Below, piece by piece: positions 6,512 through 12,179 of a stretch of DNA of 13,174 nt. The stretch's first letter is position 1. Each line of letters starts with the position of its first letter. The notes beneath the pieces were generated by a model. It worked only from the letters and a program-made list of their open reading frames with translations. It did not search any database and had not been told where the DNA came from. The translations under genes and the position numbers were made by a program. The stretch is from Chloroflexota bacterium (GTDB taxonomy: Bacteria > Chloroflexota > Ktedonobacteria > Ktedonobacterales > Ktedonobacteraceae): the NCBI GenBank assembly GCA_005881995.1, contig VBHV01000126.1, positions 1 through 13,174 on the forward strand, in the 5' to 3' direction.

Positions 6512-6655
6512 CACAATGGAAAGAACTATCTACGACTCCAGGGCGGCGGCTCTGCCCCCACCCTAACCTATACGGTTGGGCGTCCTTTCCTGCCTTTGCG
6601 GTCGCCTGGAAGCTGAACCAGGGATGCACCGTTTGAGAAGCGCGAGGCAAACTAA

Positions 6656-8026
6656 ATGCGAAAAATAGATTGGCCGCGGATACGCGATATTCTGATTGTA
6701 TGCATCTGTATTGGCATTCTGTTGTGGGCGGCCTTCTCGATTATGGGTATGTTCGTGCATGCCATCGTGCTGCTCTTACTTTCTATGGCCGTGGCGTTTC
6801 TGGTCACCCCCCTGGTAAATTTCCTGAACAGATATATCCCGCGTGTGCTGGCAGCCGTGCTGGTTTACATCGTAGTGCTGGCAGGAGTAGGCATGCTGTG
6901 CTATGCCCTGATCTTCTCGCTCATCCAGCAGATCAATTACTTTTCCAACAACCTGCCCGGCTATGTTAAGTCACTGCCAAACACCTATTCTACCCTACAA
7001 GATTGGCTACTCAAGCAGGGCGTTCCACAGGCCTCAATCAGCAAGGCGATCTCGACTATTTCAGATCAAGCTCAGTCCTTAGCTCTATCTCTTGCAAGCA
7101 ACCTGGTAAGTATTGTGCTGATTGTGACGGATGTGATCGTCAATGTGCTGCTTGTAATGGTGCTGAGCTTCTACCTGACGCTGGATGGGAAGCGCGTGCG
7201 TGACAGTCTTGTGGGCCTGGCTACTGAACGAACCAAACCGCATGTACTCTTATTTGAGGATGCGCTTAATCGCGTGGTGGGCAGGTATATTCGCGGTCAG
7301 TTGTCCCTGGCTGCTATTATCGGCGTACTGGCCGGCTTCGGTTGCTTCTTCCTGGGATTGAACCAATTTGCACTCATCATAGGTGTGCTGGCTTTCCTCT
7401 TTGAAACCATTCCAATGGTAGGGCCTGCACTGGCTTCTATTCCCGCCATACTCATTTCGCTGCTCTTGCCAACCCCTTTTCCGCGCACATACGAAATTGC
7501 TATCTACTTTGTCATAGTTCAGATGATTGAAAGCAATATTCTGGGACCCCGTATCATGGGTCACGCGGTGGGACTGCATCCTGTGGCCTCGATCCTGGCG
7601 TTGATCGTGGGGGGACAACTCTTCGGCGCATTCGGGGCCTTGCTTGCTACTCCTGTCGTGGCTGCCTTCTGGGTCGTGATCGCCAGCCTCTATAATTCTC
7701 TGCGTGGAAAGCCCGCCGATACCTTGCTGATGAAAAAACGTTCTCCCTGGATTCGATCCCGTCGCCGCTCTGACCAATCAATAATTGAGGAGGATGCGCA
7801 GTCCTTACAGGCGGATTCAGCTAATAAAACGCCAACAACTGCAAAGGCACACTTCACTGCGCCCTCCTTGAATTCATCTCCATCCTCATCCAGCATTCCG
7901 ATACACGCGCAAAACCTCCCGAAAAAGACTGAAGGGGCGCAATTCATTGCGCCCTCCTCGGACATCCTGCATCTCGTGCCAGACCGGGAAGCCCATAGCG
8001 ATGGCGATGATACTACCACACCGTGA
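6656..8026 (+). CDS. AI-2E/PerM family membrane transporter with a long cytoplasmic tail
   Basis: 456 residues, ATG with GAGG 8 bases upstream. The family pattern is plain: two N-terminal helices (about 11-55), a third near 63-90, a soluble loop (about 95-145), then a helical bundle. The signature is IPMVGPALASIPA (252-264) and IESNILGPRIMGHAVGLHP (291-309) followed by GGQLFGAFGALLATPV. Family members include the E. coli TqsA autoinducer exporter and PerM, and in other bacteria Na+/H+ antiporters; the substrate cannot be read here. After the last helix (about residue 347) there is an unusual tail of roughly 105 residues. It is rich in Ser, Pro, Arg and Lys, probably disordered, and contains the phrases HFTAPS and QFIAPS 30 residues apart. 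No quorum-sensing or antiporter partner lies nearby. Family call is firm. Confidence 0.92.
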   Translation: MRKIDWPRIRDILIVCICIGILLWAAFSIMGMFVHAIVLLLLSMAVAFLVTPLVNFLNRYIPRVLAAVLVYIVVLAGVGMLCYALIFSLIQQINYFSNNLPGYVKSLPNTYSTLQDWLLKQGVPQASISKAISTISDQAQSLALSLASNLVSIVLIVTDVIVNVLLVMVLSFYLTLDGKRVRDSLVGLATERTKPHVLLFEDALNRVVGRYIRGQLSLAAIIGVLAGFGCFFLGLNQFALIIGVLAFLFETIPMVGPALASIPAILISLLLPTPFPRTYEIAIYFVIVQMIESNILGPRIMGHAVGLHPVASILALIVGGQLFGAFGALLATPVVAAFWVVIASLYNSLRGKPADTLLMKKRSPWIRSRRRSDQSIIEEDAQSLQADSANKTPTTAKAHFTAPSLNSSPSSSSIPIHAQNLPKKTEGAQFIAPSSDILHLVPDREAHSDGDDTTTP

Positions 8027-8030
8027 TCGA

Positions 8031-8063
8031 CTTCCAGGGCAAGCCTTGCCCTCGCCCTGGAAG
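8031..8063. terminator. Hairpin between convergent genes (probable terminator)
   Basis: CTTCCAGGGC (8031-8040) and GCCCTGGAAG (8054-8063) are exact 10-bp inverted arms with a 13-base loop. An alternative inner pairing GGGCAAG/CTTGCCC also exists. It lies between two convergent stops (8026 and 8074). No U-run follows on either strand, so it may act through stem stability alone or with Rho. Confidence 0.55.
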
Positions 8064-8073
8064 GGTGTGGGGA

Positions 8074-8736
8074 CTATTCAATTATGCCGAATGCCTTGTG
8101 TAGAGCCTCTTCCCCTTCGCGATTAACAAGCGCGAAGATATCATCATTGGCGTAAATCGGCGTCTCTGCTGTAGGGAAGATAGATTGCTTTTCTCTAATA
8201 ATAAGGACGATGTTGCTACTGCGTGGCAAATTGGTATCGCGTAAGGGTCTGTCGACCATTGGAGAATCCGGCGGGACACGAATCTCAATAATCTCCAGGC
8301 CTGCTTTTTTCAATGTCATGAGCTGGACGAAGCGGGAACTGGGCAGTTCAGCCTCGATCAGCGACAAAATAGACCTGGTCGGGCTGACAGTGACATCAAT
8401 CCCCAGTTTTTGAAATACCTCGCTATGCTTAGGGTTGTTCAAACGCGCGATTGTGCGCCCGACTTTGAAGCGTTTCTTGGCGACCTGGCATATCACCAGG
8501 TTATCTTCGTCGTCGCCGGTAACGGCAATAATCACATCCGCGCGGCTCGCTCCGACCTCTTCCATTGTCCTGGCTTCACAGGCATCTCCGCGTACCACGG
8601 CAGGTCCCAGTTCTTCACTGAGCGTCTGATAACGAGAAGCTCCCTTCTCAAGTAAAAGCACTTCATGTCCATGATTGAGCAGGTTTTTTGTGAGGTAGTA
8701 GCCAATATCGCCACCACCTCCGATGATGATATACAT
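8074..8736 (-). CDS. trkA-like: TrkA-type potassium uptake regulator, TrkA_N plus TrkA_C
   Basis: 220 residues from the ATG at 8736. The frame could extend 14 codons upstream into the previous gene, but MYIIIGGGGDIG is the classical RCK/TrkA start, and GAGGG lies 6 bases before this ATG. Residues 1-125 form the Rossmann RCK domain: GGGGDIG at 6-12, acidic Glu30 ending strand 2 (ribose contact), then VTGDDEDNL and TIARLNNP. Residues about 139-217 are the TrkA_C (RCK_C) domain. Such proteins gate Trk/Ktr potassium channels in response to bound nucleotides from the cytoplasmic face. It forms an operon with the upstream one-domain TrkA_N protein (10-bp gap, its ribosome site directly after the upstream stop). 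The pair resembles the CeoB/CeoC arrangement of actinobacteria. No channel subunit gene is in the window. Confidence 0.9.
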   Translation of the reverse strand: MYIIIGGGGDIGYYLTKNLLNHGHEVLLLEKGASRYQTLSEELGPAVVRGDACEARTMEEVGASRADVIIAVTGDDEDNLVICQVAKKRFKVGRTIARLNNPKHSEVFQKLGIDVTVSPTRSILSLIEAELPSSRFVQLMTLKKAGLEIIEIRVPPDSPMVDRPLRDTNLPRSSNIVLIIREKQSIFPTAETPIYANDDIFALVNREGEEALHKAFGIIE

Positions 8737-8746
8737 AGCGCTCCCT

Positions 8747-9157
8747 CTATTTCTGCTTCTTGTCGGTGATGGTGTCAAAGATCATTTGCGCTCCGAGGGT
8801 GGTTGGACAGAATGTCCCCAGCCCAAGTTCGCGATAGGTCTGCTCACGGATGGGGTCGTAGATTCTACAAACAACCTTTTTCACACGAAATATTTCTTTG
8901 GCAATCTGACTCGCCATGATGTTGCGGTTATCACCATTAGTCACGGCAACAAAGACATCGGCTTCTTTAATGCCAGCACGAATGAGTACGTCTTCGTCAA
9001 CTCCATTACCGACAAACGTTGCGCCTCTAAAATCAGGACTCAGGCGTTGAAATGCGTCGCTGCTGAAGTCGATAACCGAGACGCTGTGTCCGGCTTTATC
9101 CAACATGCCTGCCAGCGTCGCGCCTACACGCCCGCTTCCAAGTATTACAATATTCAC
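8747..9157 (-). CDS. trkA-like: TrkA-type regulator, nucleotide-binding domain only
   Basis: 136 residues, starting at GTG 9157 with an excellent AGGAGG 6 bases upstream. The protein is a single RCK/TrkA_N Rossmann domain: MNIVILGSGRVG (motif at 7-12), Asp30 at the end of strand 2, VAVTNGDNRNIMASQIA and VVCRIYDP, ending just after the domain with a Lys-rich tail. There is no TrkA_C domain, so it probably works as a heteromer with the two-domain protein encoded 10 bp downstream. An NAD/NADH- or ATP/ADP-responsive gating ring for a potassium transporter is the expected role; the partner channel must be elsewhere. The stop codon directly precedes the next ribosome site, suggesting coupled translation. 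Confidence 0.9.
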   Translation of the reverse strand: MNIVILGSGRVGATLAGMLDKAGHSVSVIDFSSDAFQRLSPDFRGATFVGNGVDEDVLIRAGIKEADVFVAVTNGDNRNIMASQIAKEIFRVKKVVCRIYDPIREQTYRELGLGTFCPTTLGAQMIFDTITDKKQK

Positions 9158-9268
9158 GGGTAGCCTCCTGTTTGTTAAGAGGATATGAAACAGGGATACG
9201 GGTACTTCCTTGGCAGGATGGCTTTCAAGGTACCCTGCACCCCAACTACTTCGTTTGATTCAGTAAGT

Positions 9269-9277
9269 ATTGTATCA
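9269..9277 (-). promoter_or_regulatory. Possible extended -10 promoter of the TrkA operon
   Basis: On the reverse strand the sequence TGATACAAT matches an extended -10 (TGnTATAAT) with one change, about 110 bases upstream of the GTG at 9157. No good -35 is present. It lies in the divergent spacer, inside the region that encodes the apparent N-terminal residues of the FemAB-type protein. Confidence 0.3.
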
Positions 9278-9300
9278 CAACCCATCCCTGGGGACACTTT

Positions 9301-10290
9301 TTGCAGAGTTGGGGATGGGGCGAACTAAAGGCTGGCGTGGGCTGGCATCCACTGCGCCTGGCGCTCTGGGATATGGAACAACAGGAGATAGTCGCTGCGG
9401 CGCAAGTCCTGCGCCGGTCACCCGCACACATTCCTCCACGCCTGGGGCACCTGGCCTATATTCCCCGCGGGCCTGTACTGAACTGGCACGCGGGCGACCA
9501 CTTCGTAGCAGGGTACGGGCGTGGGCTTGCCCCCGCCCTGGCACGTGATCTATTTCTTTCGCAACTGAACCCGCTTCTGCGCAAGCAGGGAGCCATCGCG
9601 CTTCACATTGAATTGCCGCAGGAAATTGATGGTGCAGGAAGCGACGAGGCCCGCTCGTGCCTGGCTGCTCTGGACTTTCATCCTGTGCGTCCTGTCCAGC
9701 CTATACGCACCATTTTGCTTGACCTCTCTCCCGGCGAGGATGCCCTGCTTGCTGGCATGAAGGAGAAGTGGCGATACAATATCCGCCTGGCGGGTCGCAA
9801 GGGCGTCCAGGTGCGCGCAGCCCGGACGATTGAAGATGTGCGAGCCTGGTACGCCTTACTGCAAACCACGGGTATACGTGACCACTTCGGTATTCATGCC
9901 TTTGATTATTACTGGCGCGCGTGGCAAATCTTTGTGCCGCTCAACCAGGCGCAGCTCTTCCTGGCCGAGTACGAAGGGCAATTGCTGGCCGGTATCTTCG
10001 TAGGCTGCATGGCCAGGCAGGCGATCTACCTCTATGGGGCCTCGAGTAATGAACACCGCAACCTGATGCCCAACTACCTGCTGCAATGGGAGGCCATCCG
10101 CTGGGCCAGGAGCCAGGGCGCGTCTACCTATGACTTCTGGGGCATTCCAGAGACCGACGACGAGCATGAAGCGATGGCCGGTGTCTATCGTTTCAAAAGT
10201 GGCTGGGGCGGAAGAGTGGTACGCTTTGCTGGCAACTACGAACACACCTACCATCCCCTCATAATGCGCCTCGCGCGACGCTTTGTCTAA
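9301..10290 (+). CDS. FemAB-family peptidoglycan bridge-type aminoacyl/acyl transferase, N-terminus unresolved
   Basis: 329 residues from TTG 9301, the first standard start codon after the in-frame stop at 9256. FemAB-like hallmarks are present: LQSWGWGELK at the front, LGHLAYIPRGPVL, the KWRYNIRLAGRKGV block (about 156-169), a GNAT-like second half with FLAEYEGQLLAGIFVGC and IYLYGASS, and STYDFWGIPE (275-284). Related enzymes move amino acids from aminoacyl-tRNA to lipid II or act on polysaccharide or peptide substrates. In this frame the codons before TTG 9301 read ITTHPWGHF, which also fits the family N-terminus, so conserved sequence begins upstream of any usable ATG, GTG or TTG. Either the start is the weak TTG (GGGGA 6 bases upstream) and the protein is shortened, or the N-terminus has a frameshift or nonsense change. 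Expression and exact substrate are uncertain. Confidence 0.85.
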   Translation: MQSWGWGELKAGVGWHPLRLALWDMEQQEIVAAAQVLRRSPAHIPPRLGHLAYIPRGPVLNWHAGDHFVAGYGRGLAPALARDLFLSQLNPLLRKQGAIALHIELPQEIDGAGSDEARSCLAALDFHPVRPVQPIRTILLDLSPGEDALLAGMKEKWRYNIRLAGRKGVQVRAARTIEDVRAWYALLQTTGIRDHFGIHAFDYYWRAWQIFVPLNQAQLFLAEYEGQLLAGIFVGCMARQAIYLYGASSNEHRNLMPNYLLQWEAIRWARSQGASTYDFWGIPETDDEHEAMAGVYRFKSGWGGRVVRFAGNYEHTYHPLIMRLARRFV

Positions 10291-10305
10291 ATATACTTCC
10301 TCCTT

Positions 10306-10347
10306 GCATTCAGACGAGTCCGCAGCGCTACCGGCGTTTCTGAATGC
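10306..10347. terminator. Hairpin between convergent FemAB and methyltransferase genes
   Basis: GCATTCAGA (10306-10314) and TCTGAATGC (10339-10347) are exact 9-bp inverted arms around a 24-base GC-rich loop that can pair further. The 76-bp gap lies between convergent stops. No U-run follows, so terminator function is only probable. Confidence 0.4.
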
Positions 10348-10366
10348 TTATGAGCCCCTACGCCCC

Positions 10367-11245
10367 TTATCGAACTCCCACCAGCGTCCTCAAATAACAT
10401 ATGCCGCAAAATCCGGCGTTGACTATCTCTTGCTGGGCTTGCTTACACAACTCTTCAAAGGCTTCGGCGGTCGTCACATGTGATTCTAGCAACAGTGACG
10501 AAATCTGCTTGCCAAAGACCCACATTTGCCGCGCGAAAGCCTCATGCCCTTTTGTTCCGGCGGATACATCGATTGAGTACGCCTTATCCACTGCAATTTT
10601 GCACCCTGAGGCCCTTAGCCAGCTGCCCATCAAGACAGTAATTCCCAGGGCATGACCGGGGACAAAGGCCCGCCCAAGTGCCTTCAATCCATTCTGCACC
10701 ACCGTAAATATCTGTTGACAGGCCCGGCTGTTGGTGATGGGAAACTCGATCTCCTCCCATACAAACATGCCTCCCGCGCGGCATAAGCGCACCAGGGAGG
10801 GTATAACCGCCGGGTACTCTTGCGGCAGGACCTCACTCACCAGAAAGCGCGCATGCACCACGTCGAATGAGGCGGGAGGAAGCACCTCATCCGATAAGTG
10901 ATGAATATCTTGTTCTATGACCACCGCGTTGCCCAATCCAGCCACGAACGCCTGCGCCTGCTCCACAAAAAAGGAGTCACCATCGAAACCCATGACCTGC
11001 ATAGATGGATAACGCCATGCCAGATCGTAGACCCATCCACCTACGCCGCAATTGGCATCCAGCACGCGCTTCACCTGCGTGAGGTCTAGTGATGCTGGCA
11101 AGATGCCTCCCATACACTCGCTCAACTGGCGATGTCGCAGCAACAAACGAGTGACTTCGTTTTCGTCATAGGGATGAAACGTATATGCATGAGGCAGAAT
11201 ATGATGTTGTTCCCATTGAGGTGAAGAGTATGGATTATTAGACAT
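10367..11245 (-). CDS. SAM-dependent class I methyltransferase
   Basis: 292 residues from the ATG at 11245, which has AAGGAAG 7 bases upstream; an in-frame GTG/ATG eight codons earlier would swallow that ribosome site. Motif I, VLDANCGVGGWVYDLA (61-76), and the acidic end of strand 2, VMGFDGD (Asp88), bind S-adenosylmethionine. FDVVHARFLVSEVLP and the RAGGMFVWEEIE block follow as motifs IV-V. The C-terminal third is helical and probably substrate-recognising. Motif I has Asn-Cys in place of the more usual GxGxG start, which is still within class I variation. The substrate is unknown; it may be a small molecule. Its promoter is a near-consensus extended -10 wrapped in inverted repeats, so regulation is likely. 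Confidence 0.88.
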   Translation of the reverse strand: MSNNPYSSPQWEQHHILPHAYTFHPYDENEVTRLLLRHRQLSECMGGILPASLDLTQVKRVLDANCGVGGWVYDLAWRYPSMQVMGFDGDSFFVEQAQAFVAGLGNAVVIEQDIHHLSDEVLPPASFDVVHARFLVSEVLPQEYPAVIPSLVRLCRAGGMFVWEEIEFPITNSRACQQIFTVVQNGLKALGRAFVPGHALGITVLMGSWLRASGCKIAVDKAYSIDVSAGTKGHEAFARQMWVFGKQISSLLLESHVTTAEAFEELCKQAQQEIVNAGFCGICYLRTLVGVR

Positions 11246-11300
11246 AAAGATGCTTCCTTTGCCCGGCATGATTCACTTTCGGTTTCGTGTAGATATGCCG

Positions 11301-11345
11301 ATAACATAATTATAGCAGGTGTTATATGCCATTTTCAATAATGGC
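11301..11345. promoter_or_regulatory. Two inverted repeats over the methyltransferase promoter (putative operators)
   Basis: GCCATT (11328-11333) and AATGGC (11340-11345) form a 6-6-6 palindrome covering the -35. ATAACA (11301-11306) and TGTTAT (11320-11325) form a second palindrome that brackets the -10. The word ATATGCC also occurs at 11293-11299 and 11324-11330. The positions fit repressor control. The divergent HTH protein is the obvious candidate, but that is inference. Confidence 0.4.
11309..11338 (-). promoter_or_regulatory. Strong promoter of the methyltransferase gene
   Basis: On the reverse strand: TTGAAA (11333-11338, one base from consensus), an 18-base spacer, then TATAAT (11309-11314) preceded by TG one base away, a full extended -10. 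Transcription would start near 11302, about 57 bases before the ATG. Confidence 0.7.
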
Positions 11346-11361
11346 TAATAAAAATGTGTAC

Positions 11362-11391
11362 TTTACATAAAATGACAAATGTTCATATACT
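11362..11391 (+). promoter_or_regulatory. Promoter of the HTH regulator gene
   Basis: TTTACA (11362-11367) and TATACT (11386-11391), each one base from consensus, are 18 bases apart. The start of transcription would be near 11398. That rules out the ATG at 11392 as a normal translation start and gives a leader of about 130 bases ending at the ATG at 11530. Confidence 0.55.
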
Positions 11392-11406
11392 ATGCGAATA
11401 CTACCT

Positions 11407-11518
11407 TTCCGACTGCCTGAGCGAAGCGCACTCCTTGCAGTTTGCCTGAGCGCAGCTAGCACGCAGTGCGTTGGCAAACTGCATTACGAAGAAGCACGCA
11501 GTGCGTTGGCAGTCGGAA
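11407..11518 (+). repeat. Two nested hairpins with shared inner motifs and compensated stems (structured 5' leader)
   Basis: Outer stem TTCCGACTGCC (11407-11417) pairs with GGCAGTCGGAA (11508-11518). The inner stem TGCAGTTTGCC (11436-11446) pairs with GGCAAACTGCA (11473-11483). Both are exact over 11 bp. Directly inside each left arm is TGAGCG(A/C)AGC, and leading into each right arm is the identical 19-mer AGCACGCAGTGCGTTGGCA (11458-11476, 11493-11511), itself able to form GCAC/GTGC. The two stems differ at four positions, each compensated on the other arm. The block ends 11 bases before the HTH start codon. Confidence 0.85.
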
Positions 11519-11529
11519 CAAGAGAAAAT

Positions 11530-12069
11530 ATGAAAGAGAACAGCGGCTCGAATAGACGGAATTTTCTCACAACCAACGAGGCGGCACAACGGCTTGGCGT
11601 CTCGTATTACACCGTCTACGAATACATTCGAGAGAAGCGCCTGGTTGCCGAAATGGTAAGCGGCGTGTACATCATACCGGAAAAAGCCGTTGAGGAATTT
11701 AAGGCAAAGCCCACGGGCCGCACTCGCGTCAACCCTCCCCCCTGGCGTGTATATCGTGCAGGCGCGAAAGTGCGCGGGCTGGACATTCATGTTCAGGCGC
11801 TCCCAGACCAGCAAGAACCCTTGATGGAGAAGTTCCACCTCATGCTAGAGCAGCAACAACACCTCTTTCATGGTACTATGCAGCGCTACATCTTTGAAGA
11901 GGAAAACGACCCCTCAAAGATCATCATTTCGCTCATCTGGAAAGACACCGAGCTGCCAGATGAACAGGTGCTGCACCGTGACCTCGATGCGTTCAAAACT
12001 GCATTCGCGGGTCTGCTTAACTGGGATACCGCACAGTATACGATGAAACGAGCAATCATTCACACGTGA
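11530..12069 (+). CDS. Excisionase-type HTH regulator with a C-terminal alpha/beta domain
   Basis: 179 residues from the ATG at 11530. The frame is open back to 11392, but those codons cross the nested hairpins and begin before the predicted transcription start. Residues 12-60 (FLTTNEAAQRLGVSYYTVYEYIREKRLVAEMVSGVYIIPEKAVEEF) are a standard excisionase/MerR-like winged helix-turn-helix: helix, turn GVS, recognition helix, then the beta wing with a final helix. After a Pro/Arg linker, residues 83-179 have the strand-helix-strand order of a ferredoxin-like dimeric alpha/beta domain (DIHVQALPD, a long helix 95-118, IIISLIWKD, a helix rich in Leu/Asp/Phe, then AQYTMKRAIIH). The linkage suggests a dimeric regulator sensing a ligand or partner. 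The ribosome site is weak (AAGAGA), lying directly after a hairpin, so translation may be controlled. The kinase gene follows after 110 bp. Confidence 0.85.
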   Translation: MKENSGSNRRNFLTTNEAAQRLGVSYYTVYEYIREKRLVAEMVSGVYIIPEKAVEEFKAKPTGRTRVNPPPWRVYRAGAKVRGLDIHVQALPDQQEPLMEKFHLMLEQQQHLFHGTMQRYIFEEENDPSKIIISLIWKDTELPDEQVLHRDLDAFKTAFAGLLNWDTAQYTMKRAIIHT

Positions 12070-12113
12070 TATTGGTCGCCCTGGCAGTCGCCTATGCAAC
12101 CCCTCAACGCATG

Positions 12114-12122
12114 TGCTATAGT
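12114..12122 (+). promoter_or_regulatory. Possible extended -10 promoter before the kinase gene
   Basis: TGCTATAGT (12114-12122) resembles TGnTATAAT with one change and lies 57 bases upstream of the kinase ATG. The matching -35 position (ATGCAA) is poor. The kinase may instead be read through from the HTH gene; no terminator hairpin is evident in the 110-bp gap. Confidence 0.3.
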
Positions 12123-12179
12123 ATCCTCGCATTCATATTTGGCATTATCCTCCCTGGTCACTGTAAAAAAGGTGAAGCC

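Larger units (their letters stand above)
6146..6655. other. 510-bp gap between genes: a -10 box, a possible short ORF, and a GC-rich hairpin segment
   Basis: No well-supported gene lies here. The left part is AT-rich and holds the probable promoter of the leftward small membrane protein. The middle has one weakly supported 43-codon frame. The right part (about 6536-6600) turns sharply GC-rich and includes a hairpin, CCTAACC (6562-6568) and GGTTGGG (6574-6580), with one G-U pair and a 5-base loop. I find no tRNA. I see no convincing promoter for the downstream permease. Confidence 0.5.

Noticed and set aside
6146..6655. tRNA or other structured RNA gene in the gap
   Set aside because: No cloverleaf-like arms, no TTC-type T-loop with acceptor pairing; only one short hairpin.
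6656..8026. Assigning the AI-2E family permease to quorum sensing
   Set aside because: Family members have diverse substrates (including Na+/H+ exchange), and no autoinducer gene is in the window.
9185..9328. 47-codon frame starting MKQGYGYFLG after AAGAGG
   Set aside because: The ribosome site is too close (two bases) and the frame dies inside the FemAB gene; kept only as part of the frameshift question.
9275..9548. Short frames on both strands at the start of the FemAB gene
   Set aside because: High-GC shadows of the FemAB reading frame, with Arg/Pro/Ala-rich, motif-free products.
11407..11518. CRISPR-like repeats (two identical 19-mers)
   Set aside because: Only two copies, explained by the nested hairpins; no regular spacers and no cas genes.
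11392..11529. N-terminal extension of the HTH protein from ATG 11392
   Set aside because: It begins before the predicted transcription start, has no ribosome site, and its codons consist of the nested hairpin repeats.
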